Shown here: piece after piece, positions 48,546 through 59,852 of the stretch
Layout of the letters: each line of letters starts with the position of its first letter
How positions within the stretch are numbered: position 1 is the first letter of the stretch
DNA from: Homarus americanus
Lineage: Eukaryota; Arthropoda; Malacostraca; Decapoda; Nephropidae
NCBI RefSeq assembly: GCF_018991925.1
Contig: NW_024737068.1
Location: 2,413,158 to 2,477,157 of the forward strand
Length of the DNA: 64,000 bases
Direction: 5' to 3'
Notes under the pieces: model-generated
What the model saw: the letters and a program-made list of their open reading frames with translations, nothing else
The model's database searches: none
Told to the model about the DNA's origin: nothing
Program-made: the position numbers and the translations under genes

Positions 48546-49599
48546 TAATAGCTAATTTGTAATTATTTGTATATCAAATAAAATGTCTAAATAAAGAATT
48601 CATTTAGGTGAATGAATTGATATTTTTTAACTCTTTAAGTCAAATAAAGGCTGAGTTATAGCCAAAAATGTATCTAAATAATGGCCATTTTGAATTTTTT
48701 CTAGCCACTCACTAATAAAACTTGCTTAGTGTTGTTGAATGGTTTTTGATATACTGTATACTTGAAATGACAACAAAATCAGGTCTCTAAGTCAAATATA
48801 GGCTGAGTTATGGACAAACAACATTTCGACGGTGGCCATTTTGAATTTCGATAATAATTTTTTTTTTCAAGGCTCAAGATTTTTCACTCGACTGATTTAT
48901 AATTAGTAGGGTTAGATCTACCAGAAATTGCATTAACAATTTCAATATGTCCCAAAACAGGGTTCAGTGGTCTGCCACCAGACTATATAGTCCATTAGCC
49001 AAGTATCGAAACTATCCCCCACCCTCTGGGGATTCTTGGAGACTATGTTTTTTTAAATTCTCTGAGCCATGTCTTTTCAGTATTTGCTTGCCTGCCAGAC
49101 ATATTTCTCTGGATTGAGAAGTGGGTCCATGATATGTAAGAGAAACATGACATTAAAATCTTCGCAGCCTGACAGATGAAAGCTTTGACAAAGACAAAAA
49201 AAAAGCTGTCTTGGCCTATTTTGCTAGAATAGAAATTATATGTATTTTACATTTCACAGTAAATATTCTTTTAGCAGAACGGGAAAAGCAATGGTCTAAG
49301 AAGTACTTCATATCGACAGTAAAGGTATGGCTTTTCTCAAAGTTGAAACTGGAGAATTAATTTACATAACTAGTTAGCCTACTCACTTATACATTAAAAA
49401 AATATCTTGAATTGTTTTACTAAAATTAAACTTAAATGTATTTCACATTTGATAGTTTTTACGATTTTCATTCATCTTCAAGTTTAACAGAAATTCAGTG
49501 GAAATGTACTCAGCATCAAAAGGCCAGGTATGATTTTACTCGGTTGAAACATGTCGAAAAAAATCACATAATTTAGTCCATCATGTTCAAAGATGCAGT
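48546..49599. other. AT-rich region with ~150-bp tandem pair
   Basis: The segment AAGTCAAATAAAGGCTGAGT, followed by GGCCATTTTGAATTT, occurs twice about 150 bp apart (48638 and 48788). It may be subterminal sequence of the transposon pseudogene that follows, but no terminus was found. Confidence 0.45.
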
Positions 49600-50350
49600 C
49601 CACGAGATTAAAAAATTATGGGTCTTTTTCCCCCTCTGTCTTCTCTGGGGCCACCATCAACACACCCACCAGCTCTTGTGGCCTGACAGCACCTTCTGTC
49701 CACTTGAGCTTCCAATTTTCCCTCTGCAAGTTCACAACCATGAACTTCTGGTGCAGGAATGGCTTGGGTTGATTTAGCTGCCTGATTCCATATAAGACCT
49801 TGATAATTAGCCCTTTTGATGTATATTTTCAGGGATTCCCTGCAAGGAGGAAGGAGGCTCATGTCCACTCCATCACAATTTGTCAGCAATGCTCATTGTT
49901 TACTATTGTATCGTTCCTGGAATTTCTTGTGCCTCAGTATGTTGATATCCTTTACTCCTTTGTTGATAATCCTCCATAGAAATGGCCCGTAAAGTGCTCA
50001 AGTCCCGCAAACACAATGTCAAGAATTTCTTCAGAGTTCCCAAATTGTGCGAATGCGTCAAGAAACTTTATAGTTGTAATCATTCCCTTTCTGACAAACG
50101 CACTCATGGTATCACAACCACTGAATTCATGTACTTTAGGAAGAACTTGGCAGATCTCTTTCCCCACATCCCGAATCACGCTTTGTATGTCTGTGAATCT
50201 TTTTTGGCCGACTCCAGTGTCTAAAAGAACTTTAATTTGATTTTTTTGCTCAAACTTCAGCAGAAGATTGAACCACCAATGTCTGGAGATCATGTAGTTT
50301 AGATACTTAAAATTTTTGGGTTTTATATTCTTCGCCACTGATTGGCTCAT
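49600..50350 (-). pseudogene. Transposon-associated protein with GCDTMSAF motif (broken)
   Basis: Minus-strand frame 49952-50350 contains KVHEFSGCDTMSAFVRKGM, matching the HAFTGCDTTSAF signature of a multicopy protein family I recall from crustacean and cnidarian genomes, probably transposon-encoded. Frame 49608-49889 continues it: LPPCRESLKIYIKRANYQGL. Stops or shifts separate the two. No inverted ends were identified, so the element class is unknown. Confidence 0.6.
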
Positions 50351-50369
50351 TAACCGATTGGGCGGTTCG

Positions 50370-50870
50370 TCATGTCTCTGTTACATACTGTTGGCAAGTA
50401 CTGGGCATGTACTGGATTCTGAATGTATCTGTATCTGTACCTGCGTCACTGTCTGGCAGATTGCTCCACGAGTTTACAATTCTCATCCCGAAAAAGTTTG
50501 CCCTCACAATATTCTGAACTTGGGGCTTCTTGACTCTTGAGCTGTGATCCCATGTGGGGCAGGCGTCCGCCAGCTCCAATTATGGGTACTCGACTGAGTT
50601 GTGCTGTCTGAGATGTTTATAAACTTCAATTAGGTCACTCCTTGCTCGTCTATAGTATAAGCTAGGCAGTTCCAGGTGTTCTAATCTCCCTAGGTAACTG
50701 AGATGCAGTAGTGCAGGGAGCAGTCTGGTGGTCCTCCTTTGGATATTTTCAATCAATTGACAGTCTCTAGCATATCTCAAGGGCCAGGCGGGATAACAGT
50801 ACTCCAAACGGGGAAGCACCTCACTCTTGAAGAGCGTTATGATATCTGAACGACCTTCTTAAAGACCGAC
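50370..50870 (-). pseudogene. LINE RT C-terminal fragment (different family)
   Basis: 50580-50819 reads LPRLEYCYPAWPLRYARDC, IQRRTTRLLPALLHLSYLGR and RRARSDLIEVYKHL, the post-RT domain of a CR1/Jockey-group LINE. 50370-50579 continues it (IVNSWSNLPDSD). Its sequence differs clearly from the five CR1 copies, so it is another family. Only the 3' coding end remains. Confidence 0.75.
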
Positions 50871-51099
50871 TAATTTAGTTGCTTGTGTGTGTTTCTACTT
50901 CCAACAGGTGCATATCAAAATATGTATAATTATATATACAATATATACAAAATTATATAAAAATAAAAGCATGAGCAGCAGTTCTTTTAGCAAAGAACAT
51001 ATTTAAGCTTACTACAAAACCTCTAAATACTTTGAATTTATGTCACCAAGGTGTAAGCAACTTGGAAAGATATAGACAAAAAGACTGCAATAGATTGTA
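50871..51099. other. Spacer, nothing recognised
   Basis: AT-rich, no supported features. Confidence 0.4.
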
Positions 51100-51192
51100 A
51101 TAATATAATATAATGTAATATAATATAATATAATATAATACAATATAATATAATATAATATAACATAATATAATATAATATAATATAATAAC
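51100..51192. repeat. (ATAAT)n pentanucleotide microsatellite
   Basis: About 18 units with rare substitutions. Confidence 0.95.
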
Positions 51193-52610
51193 TGGTCAGA
51201 TTTTGGATAGCACCTAACTTCAAACGTGTACTGTCGCCACACCCAGAGGATGGTTTTTGGCAGACAACCTGAATTCAATAGCTAAGAGGCCAAGGTGTAT
51301 GGGAATCACCATCCCATAACATCTCCAGGGGGGGGGGGGTCGCCTAAGGGTTGGCTCATGGACTAATAACATAGCTTTGAATACAAAAACAACTGGATTA
51401 GGTGTTGAACATACAAGTTAACAAGGGTCTGATACATTTAACTGTGGTTCGAGATGGACTGGTCTTAGTCCTGATACGGCTGTGTTGTTGTGCAGCTGGA
51501 TGATCACAGGGTGTTATAAGCCACCCTGATGCAACTGGCCGGTCCCAGTCTACTCGGCATCGTTTGTCCCATTATGGTAAAAATTGTATTTAGGCCATGG
51601 ATAGGCGAAGGTCGTCTCACAAGGATCCAGGGTTCGCACTTTTTAAGTCTGGTTTCTCACTGTCTGATGTTTCCATCGTCAACACTTGGTTAATTTTTTT
51701 CTAGTTGAAATTATCACTATATGTTACGTGTGGTGAGTTGATCAACAGTCCATGCACTGGTTTCTTGGTGGGAAAGGGGGTTTGGGTAAGGGAGGGGGGT
51801 TACAGACAATCCCTGGTAGCTCCATGGAAGCGCCAACGAAGACACGTTTGTCTACGATGGTAGTAGACGGCCATGGGTGTGTGAGTGTGTGTGTGTGTGT
51901 GTTTATGGGTTTATGTTTTTGTATAAATTTATACATGTGAAAAGTGAAATTGGGTCCCATTAGGGACAATATGGATAGAGTATATTGTACAGTATAGTAA
52001 GTCTCCTTCGCTTAGCAACTTGTAAATTTATGTGCACATTTACAGCAGGTTGGACTGGGAGTGATCTGAGATCGAACAATCGACTATTTGAACAAGATTT
52101 AAGCGCTATATCCACTCTGCCACCTCGCCTCTATGTTTATACATACTGTGTAAATATTTATACATAATATACATAGATGTATCTCAAAACTGGGCAGCTA
52201 AAATGGCTTTTAGCGAAATGGTTATCACTTGGGGTGGCTAGTTACAGGGTCCAGCCCAGGTCGACGATATTACAGCTCCCGTGATGTAGACAAAAACTGT
52301 GAATACATCGATACATGAAATGTTACTTTGCTTATGTGTACCATGTATCGGTATTCTTATCATTAGGTAATTATGTGCAGTAATCTCTCCCAACCATTTA
52401 TCCTCAACCGACCATTTTACCTTGAAAAAAAAAAAACACAAAATGTAATGAATGATTTTTGGCCATGAATCACTACTGTAATCTCCTTATGTAGTCATGT
52501 ATAATTCATACCTACAGAAAGTATTAAAACATAAACCCTATGTGCCAAAAAAACCGAATTTAGTGGATTTTAGAGAACAAATATATGGGGTACGAATATG
52601 GGAAGCGAGG
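51193..52610. other. Spacer with short GT run
   Basis: Only a short GT tract (about 51880-51902) and a G11 run (about 51330) stand out. No supported gene. Confidence 0.4.
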
Positions 52611-52922
52611 CTATAAAAGGCAATCAGGACTTCGATTGACAGTTTGTTGGCTTCCTCCCTGGTGTAAGCACGTGACCTGCTCCAGCAATTGGCTATAACC
52701 GGGAATTACACCCCGGCTCCCATCGCTGCACTCATAATTTTCAGCCAAACTACTCTGGATGAATTTGACAATGGGCGAAAACAGATGTAAAAAGCGTTGG
52801 TCGAGTGAGCTGTTTGTAGCGTTAAGTGTGAGCAACGACATGATGCACAGCACTGTCATGGTTTTACAAGCTTTATGAGGTATAACACAGTCTCTTGCAG
52901 CGACTCTAAGAAACTGCAGCAA
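52611..52922 (-). other. Unsupported 103-codon ORF with hydrophobic segment
   Basis: From an internal Met (residue 22) the frame reads MTVLCIMSLLTLNATNSS, which resembles a short signal peptide. The rest has no family resemblance and only three downstream Cys. No splice context or promoter could be argued. Most likely a chance frame. Confidence 0.15.
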
Positions 52923-53573
52923 AAGAGTATAGCCACAGCAGTAGACATAACAGTAAGAGCAGGCATAGCTGTAGCTTTCATCAGCAGCAGCTGCAGCAGC
53001 AGCAGCTATAAACTGTAGAGAGGGGTGGGTGATGGTGGCAGGTAGCGTGCAGTACTAAGGTAAGTCCACACTGTCATGATATTGACCAATACATTAACCT
53101 ACCTAACGTTATATCCAAGAATTGGTAGATATATTATTAAAATGTTTGCCAATATATTACCACTTAGCCGGTGTGGATCATGTAGTACAATATTAGCCAG
53201 GTAACCTTTATTGTTCACCTAAGCTTAGGTGAAGAACCAGTCAAAATAGTCAAGCGAAAACCTACAGTTTACATCATTATTTATGTCCAGAATGTAACAG
53301 AGAATCATGAATAATATATACAACTATCTTTTAGCCTTGACACGAATTAGATTTTGGTAAATTTATGAAACAGCGAAGGTGTAAATAAAATAGTTTAAGA
53401 ATAATATTTTTTTATGCCGCTCAATTAAATATAATTTTGTTTTAATATGTTAAAGATGAGTAACAAGAATTGGGGTAATAATTATTACTTATTTGTTATT
53501 AGCCTTTACGTGAGATATGAGTCACTGTAATAAGTAGCAGAATATTCGTAATAGTTGTGGATATCATCTAAAG
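52923..53573. other. Spacer with short CAG cluster
   Basis: GCAGCAGCAGC-type triplets at about 52980-53010; otherwise AT-rich, nothing recognised. Confidence 0.4.
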
Positions 53574-53809
53574 ATCGACATATGAACGACGTAGTACGTG
53601 TATCCGGGTCAGCAATGCACCCCAGATGGGGCGCGCAACCGCCTGCACGACACACGGAGGTGCGTGTTTAATGCGCGTGTCCTCCACACCGAGATGAGGA
53701 GGGATGTTCCTAGGAACACCAGGAACTCTAGTGCCCCGCTCACGTTTACACTTTTGTGTATAGTGCAGGCGGTTGAGCACCCGACCCGGGGTACATGTAC
53801 AGATGTCGA
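53574..53809. mobile_element. MITE-like element with ~48-75-bp imperfect inverted ends
   Basis: The left end ATCGACATATGAACGACG ... GCGCAACCGCCTGCAC pairs with the right end GTGCAGGCGGTTGAGCAC ... CAGATGTCGAT as an imperfect inverted repeat. Total length about 236 bp, non-coding, GC-richer than its flanks. Exact ends and target duplication are unclear. Confidence 0.6.
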
Positions 53810-53859
53810 TTAATTGTTTCACATCTCCATATTTTACCTTGACAGATCTCTATTATGTA

Positions 53860-54335
53860 GCTATTAATACAAACTATTACTGTAACTATTAATACAATCT
53901 GTTACTATAGTTATTAATGCACTCTATTACTGCGGCTATTAATACAGTCAATTACTGTCGCTATAATATACAGCCATTTACTGTAGCTATTAATGCAGAC
54001 AGTTACTGAAGCTATTAATACAGCCAGTTACTGTAGCTATTATCAGCTAGTTACTGTAGCTATTAATACAATCAGTTGCTAAAACTATTAATACAGCCAG
54101 TTACTGTAGTTATTAATACAGCCAATTACTGTAGCTATAATATACAGCCAGTTACTGTATCTATTAATGCAGCCAGTTACTGTAACTATTAATAGCTAGT
54201 TACTGTAGCTATTAATGCAGCCAATTACTGTAGCTAATAATACGGCAAGGCACTGTAGTTATTAATACAGCCAGCTACTAAAACTATTAATACAGCTATG
54301 TATTGTAGCTATTAATACAGCCAGTTACTGTAACA
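53860..54335. repeat. 25-bp minisatellite, about 19 units
   Basis: Units follow GTTACTGTAGCTATTAATAC then AGCCA, with substitutions and some shortened copies. Confidence 0.95.
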
Positions 54336-54392
54336 TAACTTTACTCTGTAATGACCGGATTATGGGGTACGTTCTTTATATTGTTGTTGATA

Positions 54393-54799
54393 GGTCACGG
54401 TCACAGCTAGCATATCTCTGTCACGGTCACATCTAGCATATCTCTGTCACGGTCACAGCAAGCATATCTCTGTCACGGTCACATCTAACATATCTCTGTC
54501 ACGGTCACACCTAGCATATCTCTGTCACGGTCACATCTAGCATATCTCTGTCACGGTCACAGCTAGCATATCTCTGTCACGGTCACGGCTAACATATCTC
54601 TGTCACGGTCACAGCTAGCATATCTCTGTCACGGTCACATCGAGCATATCTCTGTCACGGTCACAGCTTGCATATCTCTGTCACGGTCACATCTAACATA
54701 TCTCTGTCACGGTCACATCTAACATCTCTGTCACGGTCACAGCTAACACATCTCTGTCACGGTCACATCTAACATATCTCTCTCACGATCACATCAAAC
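54393..54799. repeat. 26-bp minisatellite, left block (~15 units)
   Basis: Units follow CATATCTCTGTCACGGTCAC then AGCTAG or ATCTAA. It ends directly at the 3' tail of the CR1 LINE copy 5; the same array resumes at 62766. Confidence 0.95.
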
Positions 54800-54905
54800 A
54801 TAAGAACATAAGAACATAAGAAAATATGGAGTCTGCAATAGGCCGGTTGGCCTGTGCATGGCAGCTCCTGTCGAGAGTTACTACCACTCTCTATCATCCA
54901 TGAAT

Positions 54906-56620
54906 CTATCCAGTCTCCTTTTGAAAATTTCCAGCGTTCCAGCACTTACCACAGTTGCTAAGCTTGTTCCACTCGTCCACCACCCTATTTGTGAACCAGT
55001 TCCTTCCTATCTCCCTCCTAAACCTAAACTTATCCAACTTAAATCCGTTGCTTCGAGTCCTATCCTGCTCGGATAATATAAGAACTTTATCTATATCCCC
55101 TTTATTGATTCCTTTCACCCACTTAAATACTTCTATCATATCTCCCCACACTCTTCGTCTTTCTAGGGAATGCAAGTTTAGTTTCTTTAACATATCCTGA
55201 TATGGAAGGTTTCTAAGTCCCGGAATCATTTTCATCATTCTTCGCTGCACCGACTCTAGTGAATTGATATCCATTCTATAATAAGGGCACCAGAACAGAA
55301 CCGCATAATCGAGGTGCGGCCTGACTAGCGCAAGATATAGTTGCAATAAGACCTCTGCACTCTTATTAGATATAAAACCCAATACTCTGTTTGCCTTATT
55401 TCGAACATTAACGCACTGTTTTCTAGGCCGTAGGTCCGGGCTTACAAGTACCCCTAGGTCTCTTTCACAAGTAGACTTCTCTAGGTTGATGTTGTTAAGG
55501 CTGTATACATTGACAGTATTTGTTCTTCCAATATTAAGTATGTTGCACTTGCTTCGTGTTGAATTTCATTTGCCATTTTTCAGACCACCACTGCAGTTTA
55601 TTTAGATCCTCCTGTAATGCATTTGCATCCTGCCCTGAATTAATCTGCCGCCCTATTTTGGTGTCATCCGCAAACTTGCTTATGTCACTGCTGATCCCAG
55701 TATCTAGATCATTTATGTAGATTATGAACAAGAGTGGGCCTAGTACTGACCCCTGGGGAACCCCACTGGTTGCACGGTCCCGCTCAAACTTAACACCATC
55801 TATGCTGACCCTCTGCGTTCTATCGGTGAGCCATGATTTTATCCAATTTAAAACTTTCCCCTCGTTACCATGAGCCTTAATTTTTCTCAGAAGCCTCTGA
55901 TGCGGTACTCTGTCAAATGCTTTGCTAAAATCTAAGTAAATAACATCGTAATTTTCGTCATTATCTTCTACGTCGAAGACTTCCTAAAAAACGTCAGCAG
56001 ATTTGTTAGACAAGATTTTCCCTTTGTAAACCCATGTTGAGAGTTGTAGATTAATTTGCTTTTCTCTAAATTCAATCGGATGCTATCTGCTATAATTGAT
56101 TCAAGAAATTTCCCCACTACTGACGTCAAACTGATCGGCCAGTAATTTGACGCTGATGCTCTGTCACCCTTTATGAATATGGGTACTACATTTGCCTGTT
56201 TCCACAAGTCTGGCACAACTCCCGCGTCTTTCAAGACTCGAAGGAAAATTTCATCCGTCCCTGGGGATTTTGTCTTCTTTAGTTTATTTATCCTCTTAAG
56301 AACATCCTCTTTTCTGATAGTGATATTCTTTAATTTCTCTTCTTCCTTTCCCCTAAATATCAGTTCCACCTCTGGAATTTCCTCGCGAATTTCTTCTGTG
56401 AAAACTGATAAGAAGTAGCTGTTCAATGTCTTGCTTATTTTCTCACTGCCATTTATCACTTCTCCCCTCCCTGACATTAAAGGCCCAACTTTGTCCTTGA
56501 CCTTTGTTCTGTATACCTGGAAAAACCCCTTGGGATTCGCCTTGGATTCTCTTGCTATTTTGATTTCATAGTCTCTCTTTGCTTTCCTTACATTTTTCTT
56601 AACATTCCTAGATAGTTCAT
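54906..56620 (-). pseudogene. CR1 ORF2 RT and C-terminal domain, copy 5
   Basis: 55968-56477 carries RT entry motifs (KKTKSPGTDEIFLRVLKD; then a ~60-bp deletion relative to copy 1, where GPLENLFTKSLDTG is present). VIYLDFSKAFDRV-like sequence is readable near 55930. 55534-55731 has FADDTKIG with the catalytic DD, and 54906-55382 holds the C-terminal domain. Stops and shifts throughout. Confidence 0.85.
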
Positions 56621-56642
56621 TATACCTATTTCTGAGGTGCTC

Positions 56643-56647
56643 CTCCC
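56643..56647. other. 5-bp target duplication, left (CTCCC)
   Basis: CTCCC abuts the left LTR here and the right LTR at 60722-60726. The related LINE copy 1 near 30260 reads GCTCCTCCCCTCCC uninterrupted, giving the empty site. Confidence 0.85.
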
Positions 56648-56961
56648 TGTTAGGTGTTCTGGGTAATAAGTTCTATATACAGGAGAGAACACAAACACCT
56701 GTATAGTTTTGTAGGTTCGGTTTACTGGATAAGAGTATGTACACAGAGGTGGATAGCACTGCTCCCTAGCTAAGGTCCTGGTCAACTACCATAGACGACG
56801 TATGGCAAGTGATACATTAGCAGCTTCCATACGTCGCCAGGCACATTAATTTAAGCGTGTGGGATATGGTAATAACATTGCCACACGCTGCTAGCTAGGC
56901 TGAATAAATATAAATGGAGCACATACATAATACATAATCCAGCATACATAATATACATACA
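56648..56961 (-). repeat. 3' LTR of the RT-less gypsy element
   Basis: 314 bp. The one difference from the 5' LTR seen is at the seventh plus-strand base (G here, A at 60414). Confidence 0.9.
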
Positions 56962-56975
56962 CCTCCCTCCCCCCT
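56962..56975 (-). promoter_or_regulatory. Polypurine tract of the RT-less element
   Basis: On the minus strand AGGGGGGAGGGAGG immediately precedes the 3' LTR. Confidence 0.8.
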
Positions 56976-56981
56976 ATACGC

Positions 56982-59852
56982 TCATAGCAAAGTCTTGAGC
57001 GGACCTTTTCTTCTGGATCCGTTCTGAGCGTCGAGGGACTTCATCACTGGGAAGGGTATGGGACTCAACACTGGTGGCGGGCCAGCAGAAGGCATTGTTA
57101 CGGGGCGGAGAAAACGGCGGTTCCTCCACCACACACGACCACTGGGTAACCGCACCTGGTAGTCCCGTGACCTGCCGAGACCCATGACTACGCCTACTTT
57201 GTCCCAACGTAGGGAGGTCGGGTCCTGAACACGGACTTGGGTGCCGACACTCAACCTGGGGAGAGAACGGGCGTGGTCGTTGTAGCGGGCGACGACGTCC
57301 TGAACACGTTCGGCGGCTCGGCGATCACAATCCTCTGTCTTGGCCTGCCACTCCTTGGAGAAGGATTGAGGGTGAGCAGGGACACAAGAGCGAAGGGGGC
57401 GTCCATACAAAACCTGGGCAGGGGAGCGTCCGGTGTAGTTAGGTGTGTTGCGGAGTTCAAGAAGACCCCGGTCGAAGGCCTCGCAGTCAATGTTCCCAGA
57501 AGGGGCCACCTTAAGGATGAGGTGCTTCAGGGATTTGACAGCAGCCTCAGCGTGGCCGTTGGACTGCGGGTAATGGGGCGATGACAACACATGCCGGACT
57601 CCCCATCGGTCAAGGAACGCAGCAAAGTCCCGGCTTGTGAACTGAGGCCCTCCGTCGGTTCGCAGGCGTACAGGAACGCCCACGTCACGGAAGTAGTGGC
57701 GGAACTTGCTGATGGTGGCGGCAGACGTCGTGTCATTATCGCCCTTGATGACAACCGGCCAACCAGAGAGACGGTCGACGATAACCAGGAAGGACTCTCC
57801 TGACACACAGAAAAAGTCGGCCGACACAGACTCAAAGGGGCGGGTGGGGTTGTCGTCACTCATGAAGGGTACCTGCTGCTGGCTGGGTTGTAATACGTGG
57901 CGGGGCTTACACACCTGGACAGCATTGGAGGTGTCGGGGTCGATGCCAGGCCGGAACACAGTCTGTCGTGCACGTCGTTTGGTGGCCTCAGCTCCACGGT
58001 GACTGTCGTGAAGGCGAGCCAAGGCGTGGGGACGTGATGCAGCAGGGACAACTACCGAAGGAGAGGTGTCACTGGCCAGAGGTAGGGGTAGGGCGGCAGC
58101 AGGGTAGTTGCTGCTCCCTTCGTGCACCCTGTTGGCGTGTCTTACCTCAAGAATAGGTTTGGGGAAGTCCTGGGAGATGATGGCCAACTCTTGACAATGT
58201 CTGTAGGACAGCAAGGGAGTCGGGACACCATTATGCACGTCAATCCAGGCCTGACACGACCTGTTGCCAAAGGTGACATGTGCATAGAGTGAACCCAGGG
58301 CTGGGGCCATCTGTGAACCATCTGCCGTGACGCAGAGGTCCTCGGGAGGCGGTCCTAGATCGCTTGGAGAGAGCCCCAAGCATCGCAAATGCTGGGGACC
58401 GATGACTGTAGCATCAGCGCCGGTGTCGGGCAACATCTGAAGACGGGATGACACACCGCCGTAGGTCACGATGACGCTGATGTACTGGGGGACTTTGGTC
58501 CTGGGATGCGAGGAGTACACCCTCCTAAAATGGGTCGGGCTTTGTCCCGGGTCGTCGTGCCTCTGATTTGGCGACTGTGGGCGGCCCTCACTGGTAGAAG
58601 GGCGCCGAAGCTTCCGTTGACGCTGTTCCTTGGGTTTGTTGGAAGGGCAACACTTGTCATAGTGGCCCAGACGACCGCACACATTGCACTGGACGCGTTT
58701 GGCTGGGCACCGTACTGTGAGTGACCAGTGGCCCTTACGGTCACAACTGTTGCAGGTAGACTGAGCAGCTGGACACACCTGTGTTCCGTGCTGCTTACCA
58801 CAGTTGTTACAAAATGAACCGGGCGTGGACGTGGTGGGCGAAGGCGTAGGAGCAGACTTCTTGTCCTTCTTGTACCGGGAAACAGCGCGTACAGCTGTAG
58901 GGGGAGCTCGGATGGCAGAGGTGGCGCACCTGGCAGCCTCATAGGAGCGACATATCGTCAACACATCCTGAAGAGAAGAGGAAGAGTCGAGGGAGGTGAG
59001 GCGTCGGACAAGTTCCTCGTCCTTAACACCCATCAGGATCACCTGCTTCAACTGGGTCTCCTCGCACTGCTGGTGGTGGCCTAAACATATATCTACCTCT
59101 TCCGAGGCTCTCTTAAGACGTACATAAAAAGCGTCAAAAGACTCACCCTCCATCTGTCTGCAGCTAAACAATTCCCTCCTGCGCAGAGCTTCATTCTGCT
59201 GTCCTTTGATGTGCCGTTGTAGAACGTCCAGTACCTCCTCTACAGACAGCGAAGAGGTTGGGGGTACCTGCAACGTATGTTCTAAGACACGCTGAACTTC
59301 CAAGGACAGGCACATACGCAGCTGGATGAGTTGTTTAGGCTGTGACAAACTCTGGAGATCCACCATTGTAGCATAATCAGCCCACCGCCGCCGCCATTCG
59401 CGAAAAGTCTGGAAATTTACATCAGGCTCCAAGATGGGCGGTGTTTGAGCTGCTGCTTTAGGTGGGGCTGGGGGGCGTGAAGGAAGCATGGATGAGGTAT
59501 CTGAACCATTCAGTACCGAGGCAGTGTTAGAGCCAGGGGCTTGGTTAACAGTGAGGCGAGATATCAAGGCTTCAAACCGTGCACTGTCTTCCATTCTCCG
59601 TTGGTGGTCTCGTTCTGCCTCTGCTTGCCTTCTGTGCTCATCCGCCAAACGTCTGTGAGCTTCATCCTCGCGTCTCTCATCTCTCATAAACTTCATTAAG
59701 GCAATTATCTCTGGAGATAACGCTGAATGTTGAGGTGAAGGGCTGCGCGATGTTGTGGGAGCTGGGCCGGCCTGGTCATCCATCTCTGGGGGACTATCAT
59801 CCGCTTGACTCATCCAGGCGCTGGGTCCACGGCTACGTAAGGCATGAGACAT
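56982..59852 (-). CDS. gag-pol: Gag-protease-integrase polyprotein lacking RT and RNase H
   Basis: 956 residues, no stops. Residues 1-140: acidic/basic N-terminus with a charged helical segment (52-100). About 145-310: gag capsid-like region (FQTFREWRRRWADY). Three zinc knuckles at 348-360 (CX2CX3HX4C), 367-382 (CX2CX4HX5C) and 389-401 (CX2CX4HX4C). Aspartic protease with DTGADATVIG (active site 476-478). Integrase starts near 600 (VVVPAASRPHALARLHDSH): zinc site H615, H618, C648, but the fourth ligand position is Arg (CKPR). Catalytic D679, D733 and E769 are present with 35 residues between the last two (DD35E). The C-terminal part ends WWRNRRFLRP. Protease to integrase spans only about 100 residues, where RT and RNase H (~500 residues) belong; the join is near residues 590-598 (about 58,060-58,080). 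Start: first Met, about 540 bp from the PBS. Confidence 0.9.
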   Translation of the reverse strand: MSHALRSRGPSAWMSQADDSPPEMDDQAGPAPTTSRSPSPQHSALSPEIIALMKFMRDERREDEAHRRLADEHRRQAEAERDHQRRMEDSARFEALISRLTVNQAPGSNTASVLNGSDTSSMLPSRPPAPPKAAAQTPPILEPDVNFQTFREWRRRWADYATMVDLQSLSQPKQLIQLRMCLSLEVQRVLEHTLQVPPTSSLSVEEVLDVLQRHIKGQQNEALRRRELFSCRQMEGESFDAFYVRLKRASEEVDICLGHHQQCEETQLKQVILMGVKDEELVRRLTSLDSSSSLQDVLTICRSYEAARCATSAIRAPPTAVRAVSRYKKDKKSAPTPSPTTSTPGSFCNNCGKQHGTQVCPAAQSTCNSCDRKGHWSLTVRCPAKRVQCNVCGRLGHYDKCCPSNKPKEQRQRKLRRPSTSEGRPQSPNQRHDDPGQSPTHFRRVYSSHPRTKVPQYISVIVTYGGVSSRLQMLPDTGADATVIGPQHLRCLGLSPSDLGPPPEDLCVTADGSQMAPALGSLYAHVTFGNRSCQAWIDVHNGVPTPLLSYRHCQELAIISQDFPKPILEVRHANRVHEGSSNYPAAALPLPLASDTSPSVVVPAASRPHALARLHDSHRGAEATKRRARQTVFRPGIDPDTSNAVQVCKPRHVLQPSQQQVPFMSDDNPTRPFESVSADFFCVSGESFLVIVDRLSGWPVVIKGDNDTTSAATISKFRHYFRDVGVPVRLRTDGGPQFTSRDFAAFLDRWGVRHVLSSPHYPQSNGHAEAAVKSLKHLILKVAPSGNIDCEAFDRGLLELRNTPNYTGRSPAQVLYGRPLRSCVPAHPQSFSKEWQAKTEDCDRRAAERVQDVVARYNDHARSLPRLSVGTQVRVQDPTSLRWDKVGVVMGLGRSRDYQVRLPSGRVWWRNRRFLRPVTMPSAGPPPVLSPIPFPVMKSLDAQNGSRRKGPLKTLL

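Noticed and set aside
52611..52922. Secreted peptide precursor
   Set aside because: Only a short hydrophobic stretch supports it; no cleavage sites, Cys pattern or splice context is convincing.
56982..59852. Domesticated host gene encoding Gag-PR-IN
   Set aside because: It sits between almost identical LTRs with PBS, PPT and TSD inside a LINE, so it is a recent mobile element and not a fixed host gene.
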